21,049 bases of DNA, taken from contig SFJN01000022.1 in assembly GCA_004555055.1 (NCBI GenBank), positions 1 through 21,049 on the forward strand, read 5' to 3'. The translations under genes and the position numbers were made by a program. Position 1 is the stretch's first letter. Each line of letters begins with the position of its first letter. The notes under the pieces are model-generated. The model had not been told where the DNA came from, ran no database searches, and saw nothing but the letters and a program-made list of their open reading frames with translations. This document shows positions 1 to 6,961 of the stretch, piece by piece. This DNA comes from Bacteroidales bacterium (GTDB taxonomy: Bacteria > Bacteroidota > Bacteroidia > Bacteroidales > Bacteroidaceae).

Positions 1-184
1 GTTCTATAAATTAGCTTGAGACAATTTTCGAACTATCGCACAGTAGATTTCTGTTCTTTAAATGCGCACATAGCGGGCTATGTAAGTATTTAAAGGATAG
101 GAAGATACAAGCGAGAGGCTGAAAAGTGGCCAAGCATGAGAACACTTCTTAAATGAATAAAGAACTAATTTATAGAACATCCCT
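1..184. repeat. Inverted-repeat-bounded element (possible MITE), cut by left edge
   Basis: Bases 1-14 (GTTCTATAAATTAG) are the exact reverse complement of 165-178. The right arm continues to 184 as ATTTATAGAACATCCCT (168-184), and this 17-base string recurs at 12205-12221. Inside lies an imperfect palindrome, 56-95: CTTTAAAT (56-63) pairs with 88-95 and ACATAG (68-73) with 78-83, around a 4x4 internal loop. No reading frame inside looks like a protein. Terminal inverted repeats around a short non-coding palindromic core fit a miniature inverted-repeat element or an insertion-sequence remnant, but no family is recognised and the left end is outside the window. Confidence 0.45.
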
Positions 185-199
185 TTTAGTTCTTTAAAT

Positions 200-247
200 C
201 GAGACACCTCCGCATATCCCTGGACGGGGAAATGCGGAGGTGTCTCG
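200..247 (-). terminator. Hairpin terminator of the trkH transcript
   Basis: A perfect 16-base inverted repeat (200-215 with 232-247) closes a 16-base loop in which CCC and GGG can pair further. It lies 43 bases past the trkH stop. The minus-strand sequence that follows is only moderately T-rich (ATTTAAAG), so the hairpin is certain and the termination role is inferred from its place. Confidence 0.75.
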
Positions 248-290
248 CTGCTGTACGAAACAGAGCGGAAGGAAAAACGACACAATGCCC

Positions 291-1796
291 TCACCGGTTA
301 CGCCAGAACGCGGGAATGAAAGGCAGGATAAGGGAGAAGATTTCAAGACGTCCGGCCAACATAAGGAACGACTGCAACCAGATGGCCGCATCGGGCAGCA
401 CATCCCAAGAGCCCAACGGGCCGACAGCATATCCCAAAGCCGGACCAATGTTGGAAAGGGACGATACAGTGAGCCCGAAGGCATCAAGGACAGAAAAACC
501 CATCAGCAACATGCAGGTGGCTCCGAAAAAGAGCAGCACCACATAAAGGAAAAGATAGGCCACAGCACTGCGGATAACGGCATGCTCTACGGTCTCCTCA
601 CCAAGACGTATGGGCAGCACGGCACGGGGATGAAGGATACGCAGAAACTCGTTATGGACAATCTTTGCCACAAACACCAAACGCACCACCTTCACACCGC
701 CACTCGTGGAACCGGAACATCCTCCGCAGAAACTGATGACCATCACCACTAACCAGCAGATGGAAGGCCATATCATGAAATCGTGCTTCGTGAATCCGGT
801 AGAAGTTTGCAGGGAAACGGCCTGAAAAATTGCCGAACGCAGCGAGATTTCCGCCTCACGGCAGAAATGGGCAAGTCCATCTTGGGTAAAGGCAAGATGC
901 GAAAAGTCGACAAACCTTACAAAATAGGAAACGGCGAACACCAGAACGGCCGACAGGGAAATGGCGATATATGCCCGGTACTCCGTGTCGCGAAAGACCT
1001 GCCCTACCCGATGCTTGACGATGAAAAGATAGGTAAGTGAAAAATTGACCGAAGCTATCCACATGAACAGCACTGCGACATACTCGATAAGGGGCGACTG
1101 GAACCACCCGATGGAATCGGTATGCGTGGAGAATCCTCCCGTTGACAATGTGGACAGGGCATGGTTGACGGCATCCCAAAGACTCATGCCGCAAAGATAA
1201 TAGGCCAGAGCACAACTTACGGTGAGCAGGAAATAAAGACTCCACAGCCAATGGGCGGTGGTGGAAATGCGCGGATGGAGTTTGCCAATCTTCACTCCTG
1301 TCGCCTCGGCGGCAAAGACCTTCTGCTCACCGATGCCTAATGTAGGAAGCACGGCTATCGTAAAGAAGATGATTCCCATACCACCTATCCAGTGCGTCAG
1401 AGAACGCCATAAAAGCAGGGAGTTCGGAAGTCTTTCCACCTCGGGAAAAGCCGTGGCACCAGTAGTGGTGAAGCCGGATATGGTCTCGAAGAAGGCTACG
1501 GCCAGACGGCCGGTGCTATGACTGAGCAGGAAGGGCAGCATGCCGAAAACAGAAAAGATAATCCATGTGCTGCCCACAATGAAATAACCGTCGCGACGCC
1601 CCACCTGGTGCTGGGCCTTCCGTCCGTAATACCAAAGACCGGAACCTACAGCGAGAGCCGAGACAATGGGGACTGTCCATATCTGCCAAGCCGGCTCCCC
1701 GAAATAGAGACTGATGGCAAAGCAGACCATCATCAATGCCGACTCAAGGGCAAGCAGACCGCCCACGGCTTTGGCAATTATTCGTTTGTTGATCAT
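291..1796 (-). CDS. trkH: Trk potassium uptake system, channel subunit TrkH
   Basis: Integral inner-membrane subunit of the Trk/Ktr potassium transporter, which works with the NAD-binding regulator TrkA encoded just upstream. The 501-residue product is hydrophobic throughout. It shows the four pore loops of the TrkH/TrkG/KtrB superfamily, each with the filter glycine: TTTGATAFP (about 110-118), STGGFS (218-223), STGFTK (332-337) and SNIGPA (448-453). A conserved GGCSGSTSGGVKV stretch (358-370) precedes the last membrane repeat. Length is normal for the Bacteroidetes form. The start ATG lies 67 bases after the trkA stop, which supports co-transcription. The strong hairpin at 200-247 ends the unit. 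Family assignment is secure; the ion selectivity comes from the family. Confidence 0.96.
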   Translation of the reverse strand: MINKRIIAKAVGGLLALESALMMVCFAISLYFGEPAWQIWTVPIVSALAVGSGLWYYGRKAQHQVGRRDGYFIVGSTWIIFSVFGMLPFLLSHSTGRLAVAFFETISGFTTTGATAFPEVERLPNSLLLWRSLTHWIGGMGIIFFTIAVLPTLGIGEQKVFAAEATGVKIGKLHPRISTTAHWLWSLYFLLTVSCALAYYLCGMSLWDAVNHALSTLSTGGFSTHTDSIGWFQSPLIEYVAVLFMWIASVNFSLTYLFIVKHRVGQVFRDTEYRAYIAISLSAVLVFAVSYFVRFVDFSHLAFTQDGLAHFCREAEISLRSAIFQAVSLQTSTGFTKHDFMIWPSICWLVVMVISFCGGCSGSTSGGVKVVRLVFVAKIVHNEFLRILHPRAVLPIRLGEETVEHAVIRSAVAYLFLYVVLLFFGATCMLLMGFSVLDAFGLTVSSLSNIGPALGYAVGPLGSWDVLPDAAIWLQSFLMLAGRLEIFSLILPFIPAFWRNR

Positions 1797-1863
1797 AACG
1801 TCTGTTGCACGATTTTATGAAGAGACGTCCCGTAGCCAATCCTCAAGATTGATGGAACGGTAT

Positions 1864-3207
1864 CTACTTGAAAAAACGTTCGAGTTTTTTCAGATAACCT
1901 TCGATGCAGAACACCACGACGGTATCGCCGGGGAGGAAGGTGGTCTTTCCGTTGACCAGAAACCCGCGTCCGCCGCGTACCAGCCCGGCAAAGTTGGCGT
2001 AGTCAGGCAGATTGAGCTGCCAGACAGGCTTTTGGGTCACCTGACTGTTTTCCTTGACATGGTATACCGCCACCTCGGCAGCGGCAATGTTCAGTGCCTT
2101 CACGGTCTCCACATCCGAACGGAGCATCATACGGTATATCTGTCCGGCGGCAAACGTGCGCTTGTTGATGATGGAGCCCACATCAAAACTCTCGGCAAGG
2201 GGGATGTAGTCGCTGTTCTCGACCTGGGCAATGGTCTTCTGCACGCCCATCCGCTGGGCTGCCAGACAGGCCAGGATGTTCGTCTCGCTGTTGTCGGTAG
2301 TAGCCACAAACACCTGATGACCACGGATGTTCTCCTCTTCCAGTTTGTCGAAGCCACGGGCATCTTCGTTGAAGAGCATCACGTTCTTGTTGCGTATCAG
2401 TTTCTCCATCTCCTCCACCCGTTTGCTGTCGCTCTCGAAAACCTTGGCATGGATTTCGGGAGGCAGGCTGTTGATGGAGCATAATGCCGTGTCGGAACCT
2501 CCCATGTACATCACGTTCCGTGCCCGGCTGTAGCCTCCCTTTCCGACCACATTCTGCACATATTCCACATATTGGGGTGTGGTGGTGATGAATGCCAGGT
2601 CGTTGGTGCGAAGAATGTCCTTGCCGTGGGGAATGATGGTCTCGCCGGCACGCTTGATGGCTGTGATGTGGAAGGGCTCGTTGGGGCCACAGATTTCCTG
2701 GATGGGCTTGTCAATGAGTGCCACTCCCTTGCGGATTTTCACCCCAAGGACGATAAGCTGGCCGTTTTCCATCTCCCACCAATGGCGCACCCAAGGACGC
2801 TCGATAAGGTGATTGATTTCCTTGCCGACGAGGCCTTCGGGATAGACCATGGAATCCACACCGAGGCTCTTGAAGAATTCACGGTTCTCCGGAGTAAGGT
2901 AGTCCCCGTTGTCAATGCGTGCCACCGTCTTCTTGGCCCCCATCTTGTGGGCCAGGATGCAGCACATCATGTTGGTGCTTTCCTCTGGTGTGACACCGAC
3001 AAAGAGGTCGGCATTGCGGATATCGGCCTCCTCAAGAACCTCTATGGAGGTGGATTCGCCTTGCTTGGTTATAATGTCAAGGAAGTTGCCGACGACGGCC
3101 AGACGCTTCTGGCTGTTGTCGATGAGGGTGACATCGTGCTTTTCCTTGGTAAACAGACGTGCCAGATGTATACCAACAGAGCCGGCACCGGCGATGATGA
3201 TTTTCAT
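1864..3207 (-). CDS. trkA: Trk potassium uptake system, NAD-binding regulatory subunit TrkA
   Basis: Cytoplasmic gating subunit of the Trk system: two RCK halves (Rossmann TrkA-N plus TrkA-C), as in long TrkA proteins. The 447-residue length matches that form. The first half has a clean nucleotide motif GAGSVGIHLA (6-15) and an acidic residue at the end of beta-2 (D30, in TLIDNS). The second half starts near residue 231 with MYMGGSDTALCSI, where the glycine motif is poor: GG is followed by SDTAL rather than GxG. This suggests that only the first half binds NAD(H) well. It sits 102 bases after dxs and 67 bases before trkH on the same strand. Identity is very likely; the unequal halves are my inference. 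Confidence 0.95.
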   Translation of the reverse strand: MKIIIAGAGSVGIHLARLFTKEKHDVTLIDNSQKRLAVVGNFLDIITKQGESTSIEVLEEADIRNADLFVGVTPEESTNMMCCILAHKMGAKKTVARIDNGDYLTPENREFFKSLGVDSMVYPEGLVGKEINHLIERPWVRHWWEMENGQLIVLGVKIRKGVALIDKPIQEICGPNEPFHITAIKRAGETIIPHGKDILRTNDLAFITTTPQYVEYVQNVVGKGGYSRARNVMYMGGSDTALCSINSLPPEIHAKVFESDSKRVEEMEKLIRNKNVMLFNEDARGFDKLEEENIRGHQVFVATTDNSETNILACLAAQRMGVQKTIAQVENSDYIPLAESFDVGSIINKRTFAAGQIYRMMLRSDVETVKALNIAAAEVAVYHVKENSQVTQKPVWQLNLPDYANFAGLVRGGRGFLVNGKTTFLPGDTVVVFCIEGYLKKLERFFK

Positions 3208-3309
3208 TGTGGTAATGAAAGATTATTTCCCTTTTTCTGGCGCTTCGCCACAGCATTCTGCCTGCGTACCGGCGCCGGGAACCATATGTTGTGGAAGGAC
3301 CCGGAGATA

Positions 3310-5253
3310 TCAGGCCTTGAGGATTTCGGCGATGATGGAATCCTTGTCGAGATGACAGAGGGCATAAAGTTCAGCCACACTACCGTGGGTGACAAACTCG
3401 TCGGGGAGTCCCATACGGACGATTTCGGGCAAAGCTTTTCGGGCAGCAAAGATTTCTGCGGCATGGTCGGCCACAAGTTCGACGACTGCACTTCCCACTC
3501 CGCCAATGCGTGCCCCATCCTCCAGGACGATGATGCGCCGGAAGCGTCGGGCCACGCCGAGCACCAGCTCTTCGTCGAGGGGCTTGGCAAAACGGAGGTC
3601 GAAATGGGCAATGCTCATGCCGGGATGCTGACGTTCCACCTCAGCGATGGCATCGGCCGCCACGTTGCCGATGGGACCGAATGAGAGGATGGCCACATCG
3701 TTGCCCTCCTTCAGCATGCGTCCCTTGCCCACTTCAAGCGGTTCCAGCGGACAACGCCAGTCGGTCAGGCGGCCGCTACCGCGGGGATAGCGGATGACGA
3801 ACGTGCCGCGACCTTCTTCCTGAGCGGTGAACATCATGCGGCGGAGTTCGCACTCATCGTATGGCGAACACAGAGTGATGTGGGGTATGGGGCGTAGGGC
3901 AGGGATGTCGAAGGCGCCATGGTGTGTAGGGCCGTCTTCGCCTACAAGTCCGGCACGGTCGAGGCAGAGGACCACGGGAAGGCTGAGCAGGGCGGCATCG
4001 TGGATGATATTGTCGTAAGCCCTTTGGGCAAAACTGCTGTAGATGTTGCAGAAGGGTTGCAAGCCTTCCTTGGCCATTCCGGCCGAGAAGGTCATGGCAT
4101 GACCTTCGGCAATGCCCACGTCAAAGGTACGCTCGGGGAAAGCCTGCTGCATAAGGTGCATGGAACATCCGGTCAGCATGGCGGGCGTGACGCCCATGAT
4201 GCGGGGATTGCGGCGGGCAAGCTCCACAAGAGTCTCCCCGAAGACGTCCTGGAAACGGGGCGGGCACATCTGTGCCTTCTCTCCGCTACCGCCTCCGCGT
4301 TCGCCAGTGTCCTTGTTGAAGCGTCCCGGAGCATGCCATATGGTGGGTTTTTCCTCAGCAGGTTCATAGCCTTTGCCCTTGATGGTGTGAATATGGAGGA
4401 TGCGCGGGCCCTTCATGTCCTTGATGCGCTCAAGGGTATGCACGAGCTCCTTGATATTATGGCCGTCGAGGGGACCGAAATAGCGGATGTTCATGCCCTC
4501 GAAGACATTCTGCTGGGCCGTTATGGCCGACTTCAAGGCATTGCCGAACCGGATGAGGAACTTGCGACGTCCGGTGCTGAGCATTCCCCATTTCTCCAAG
4601 CTCCGTGCAGCACGGTTGCGCAAACGGTTGTAGAAGCTGGAGGTGTGGACATGATGCAGATACTCAGTCATTCCGCCCACCGGAGCGGAGATGCTCATAT
4701 TGTTGTCGTTGATGATGATGAGCAGGTTGTTCGGCGTGTCGGAGGCATTGTTGAGTCCTTCGAACGCCAGTCCTCCGCTCATAGCCCCGTCGCCGATGAC
4801 AGCCACCACATGGCGGTCGGTCTCACCGCGTCCGAGGGCGGCAGTGCTCATGCCGAGGGCTGCGGAGATGCTGTTGGAGGCATGTCCGCAGGCAAAGGTG
4901 TCGTATTCACTTTCCAGTGGCGAGGGGAAAGGCTTGATGCCTCCGAACTTGCGGTTGGTACAGAAACTGTCGCGGCGTCCGGTAAGAATCTTATGGGCAT
5001 AGGCCTGATGCCCCACATCCCATACGATACGGTCGTAGGGGGTGCGGAAAACATAGTGCAGGGCGACTGTGAGTTCTATAGCGCCAAGACTGGATGCAAG
5101 GTGTCCGGGGTTCTGTGCCAGTTCATCGAGGATGTCGCTGCGGAGTTCCGCGCAGAGGTTTTCCAACTGTCCGACTTCGAGTTTCCTCAAATCATCCGGA
5201 CTGTCGATGGCTGACAGCAAAGGATATCGTCTTTGTTTTTCCTGTTTGTCCAT
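3310..5253 (-). CDS. dxs: 1-deoxy-D-xylulose-5-phosphate synthase
   Basis: Thiamine-diphosphate enzyme that condenses pyruvate with glyceraldehyde 3-phosphate, the first step of the MEP isoprenoid pathway; cytoplasmic. The 647-residue product is slightly longer than the usual 620-640. Visible signatures are H51 (GHLASSLG) and H82 (WDVGHQAY), equivalent to the N-terminal active-site histidines, and the ThDP/Mg motif GDGAMSGG (154-161) ending in NDNNMSIS. DVGIAEGHA carries the catalytic glutamate of the pyrimidine domain, and YPRGSGR lies near the start of the C-terminal domain. The gene follows udk by 155 bases with no recognisable promoter in between, so transcription may come from upstream. 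Its product needs the cofactor pathway to which thiL (12922-13971) belongs, though the two genes are far apart. Confidence 0.97.
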   Translation of the reverse strand: MDKQEKQRRYPLLSAIDSPDDLRKLEVGQLENLCAELRSDILDELAQNPGHLASSLGAIELTVALHYVFRTPYDRIVWDVGHQAYAHKILTGRRDSFCTNRKFGGIKPFPSPLESEYDTFACGHASNSISAALGMSTAALGRGETDRHVVAVIGDGAMSGGLAFEGLNNASDTPNNLLIIINDNNMSISAPVGGMTEYLHHVHTSSFYNRLRNRAARSLEKWGMLSTGRRKFLIRFGNALKSAITAQQNVFEGMNIRYFGPLDGHNIKELVHTLERIKDMKGPRILHIHTIKGKGYEPAEEKPTIWHAPGRFNKDTGERGGGSGEKAQMCPPRFQDVFGETLVELARRNPRIMGVTPAMLTGCSMHLMQQAFPERTFDVGIAEGHAMTFSAGMAKEGLQPFCNIYSSFAQRAYDNIIHDAALLSLPVVLCLDRAGLVGEDGPTHHGAFDIPALRPIPHITLCSPYDECELRRMMFTAQEEGRGTFVIRYPRGSGRLTDWRCPLEPLEVGKGRMLKEGNDVAILSFGPIGNVAADAIAEVERQHPGMSIAHFDLRFAKPLDEELVLGVARRFRRIIVLEDGARIGGVGSAVVELVADHAAEIFAARKALPEIVRMGLPDEFVTHGSVAELYALCHLDKDSIIAEILKA

Positions 5254-5408
5254 GAATGAAGACTACACATCAAAGTGTTTTTTGAGAGGGGTAGGTCCGC
5301 ATACAGCAGATGCAGCGAACGGCTGTTCCGTCCAGGCATCCTTGTCTGTCCGCAAATCCTCTCCCCTTTCTCTCGGGAGTCCGCAACGGAGGGAGCCAGG
5401 CTCCACCC

Positions 5409-6020
5409 TCATCGTCCGATACATCCCAAAATATATTGCCGTACCATCTCCACAGCACGTTTCTCACCGCCGTAATTGGGGATGATGATGTCGGCAAACT
5501 GCTTGGTAGGCTCTATGAATTCGTCGTGCATGGGTTTCAGCACATTGCGGTATTTGTCGACGAGCATGTCAAGCGAGTGCCCGCGTTCGGCTATGTCGCG
5601 CTGGATGACGCGGAGCAGACGTTCGTCGGAAGCGGCATCGACATAGATCTTAAGGTCCATAAGTTCGCGTAGCCGCTGGTCGTAAAGTGCCATGATGCCC
5701 TCGATGATGATTACCTCCTTGGGATCGACGTGCACAGTTTCCTGCTGACGTGTACAGGTCAGGTAGGAATAGGTGGGCTGCTCGATGGGGTGCCCGTTCC
5801 GCAGCATCTCAATCTGCTCCTCAAAGAGTGGCCAGTCGAAAGCGTTGGGATGGTCGAAGTTCGTCAGTTTCCGGAGTTCCTCGGGCACATTCCACTGGTG
5901 GTTGTAGTACGAATCCTGAGGGATGACCGCCACACTTTCGGTAGGCAGCGAGTCGACGATGTTCTTCACGACGGTGGTCTTCCCAGACCCCGTTCCTCCG
6001 GCAATTCCGATGATAATCAT
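5409..6020 (-). CDS. udk: Uridine kinase (uridine/cytidine monophosphokinase)
   Basis: Phosphorylates uridine or cytidine to the monophosphate in pyrimidine salvage; cytoplasmic. The 203-residue protein has the P-loop GGTGSGKTTVV (about 8-18), the substrate region QDSYYNH and FDHPNAFDWPLF, and the Walker-B-like strand VIIIEGIMALYD, all in the order expected of the uridine kinase/phosphoribulokinase family. Length is typical. The probable promoter is TATATTTG on the minus strand at 6159-6166, leaving a leader of about 130 bases. It is divergent from the HD-domain gene and first in line before dxs. Confidence 0.95.
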   Translation of the reverse strand: MIIIGIAGGTGSGKTTVVKNIVDSLPTESVAVIPQDSYYNHQWNVPEELRKLTNFDHPNAFDWPLFEEQIEMLRNGHPIEQPTYSYLTCTRQQETVHVDPKEVIIIEGIMALYDQRLRELMDLKIYVDAASDERLLRVIQRDIAERGHSLDMLVDKYRNVLKPMHDEFIEPTKQFADIIIPNYGGEKRAVEMVRQYILGCIGR

Positions 6021-6158
6021 ATATTAATATGGTATATTCTGACAGTCGTTTTTCATGCTGTTTTCAATGTGGCATCCCTCAGCCGCATCGTTTCCGAAGC
6101 ATCATCCTCACGTCATTTCCCCAAAGGATTTTCCTGTCTTGTGCCACATTTAACCACG

Positions 6159-6166
6159 CAAATATA
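6159..6166 (-). promoter_or_regulatory. Candidate -7 box for udk
   Basis: Minus-strand TATATTTG matches the Bacteroidetes -7 consensus TAnnTTTG. No clear -33 TTTG is present at the usual distance. It lies in the divergent gap between udk and the HD gene, 22 bases from the opposite-strand box at 6188-6195. Confidence 0.45.
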
Positions 6167-6187
6167 CCATGTTTTTTTTGAAATCCT

Positions 6188-6195
6188 TAACTTTG
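6188..6195 (+). promoter_or_regulatory. Candidate -7 box for the HD-domain gene
   Basis: TAACTTTG matches TAnnTTTG and lies 24 bases before the ATG at 6220, giving a very short leader. The -33 region is not well conserved. There is no Shine-Dalgarno site, as is usual in this phylum. Confidence 0.5.
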
Positions 6196-6219
6196 CCCAT
6201 CCAAAAAAGTTAAAACACC

Positions 6220-6798
6220 ATGCTTTTCAAAGAAATCATTGAAAAATATTATCCTTCGGACGACAATCTGCGTCGCTTGCTGCTGCACCATAGCCGGCAA
6301 GTGGCGGAACGTGTGGAAAAGATTGTCCGGCGCCATCCGGAGTGGGAAGTGGACAGTAGTTTTCTGGAAGATGCAGCCATGCTGCACGATGTGGGAATTT
6401 TCCGGTGCGATGCTCCCGGAATCCATTGTCATGGCAACGCGCCGTATCTGCATCACGGCATTCTGGGTGCCGAAATCCTGCGCCACGAGGCGGAAAACGC
6501 CGACGCATCACTCCGCCCGCGCTACGAACAGCTGGCACGCGTCTGCGAGCGCCACACCGGCACCGGACTGACAGCAGAACAGTTGGAGATACTGGATATA
6601 CACGTGGCCTCGCCCGACCTTATGCCGGAAACGCTGGAGGAACAGATTGTCTGCTACGCCGACAAGTTCTACTCGAAAAGCCATCCCGAACGCGAGCGGA
6701 CCATTGAACAGACCATTGAGAGCCTGCGGAAATTCGGCGAGGACGGCGTGCTGAAATTCTCGGAATGGGCACGCCGCTTCGAAGGCTGGCAGGGGTAA
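6220..6798 (+). CDS. HD-domain (HDIG-type) metal-dependent phosphohydrolase
   Basis: A 192-residue soluble protein whose HD superfamily residues are visible in order: H23/H24 in the first helix (LLLHHSRQV), the central H56-D57 pair (MLHDVGIF), H78-H79-G80 (YLHHGILGAE), H in CERHTGTGL, and the last metal-ligand aspartate in YADKFYSK. This set is typical of HDIG-type single-domain hydrolases that act on phosphomonoesters or nucleotides; the substrate cannot be read from the sequence. Length suits a stand-alone HD protein. The gene is monocistronic between its own promoter and the terminator at 6880-6923, divergent from udk. A link to nucleotide metabolism is possible from the neighbourhood but unproven. 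Confidence 0.88.
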   Translation: MLFKEIIEKYYPSDDNLRRLLLHHSRQVAERVEKIVRRHPEWEVDSSFLEDAAMLHDVGIFRCDAPGIHCHGNAPYLHHGILGAEILRHEAENADASLRPRYEQLARVCERHTGTGLTAEQLEILDIHVASPDLMPETLEEQIVCYADKFYSKSHPERERTIEQTIESLRKFGEDGVLKFSEWARRFEGWQG

Positions 6799-6879
6799 GA
6801 CAAGACACCCCGGCACGTCCGGCCATGAACATCACCGCATCACGGCTGCAAGGAACAGCATCCATACAGGACAAGACAT

Positions 6880-6923
6880 AAAAATCCCGCACTGCCCATT
6901 GGAGCAATGCGGGATGATTTTTT
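6880..6923. terminator. Bidirectional terminator between converging genes
   Basis: The arms AAAAATCCCGCACTGC (6880-6895) and GCAATGCGGGAT (6904-6915) form a hairpin with one mismatch. It has an A-run on the left and T6 on the right (6918-6923), so a U-tail exists in both directions. It lies 81 bases past the HD gene stop and 38 bases past the stop of the converging secreted-protein gene. Confidence 0.85.
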
Positions 6924-6961
6924 ATCTATGTCGCTCTGTCCTTGTCAGACAGAAGGGCAAT

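Noticed and set aside
3919..5214. 431-residue plus-strand frame opposite dxs (and a similar one opposite trkA/dxs, 2572-3684)
   Set aside because: Shadow frames over well-identified minus-strand genes; no motifs or independent promoter.
5388..5411. Terminator between udk and dxs
   Set aside because: A GGAGC/GCTCC hairpin sits at the udk stop codon, but no T-run follows on the minus strand, so I do not claim termination; it may be an attenuator or chance.
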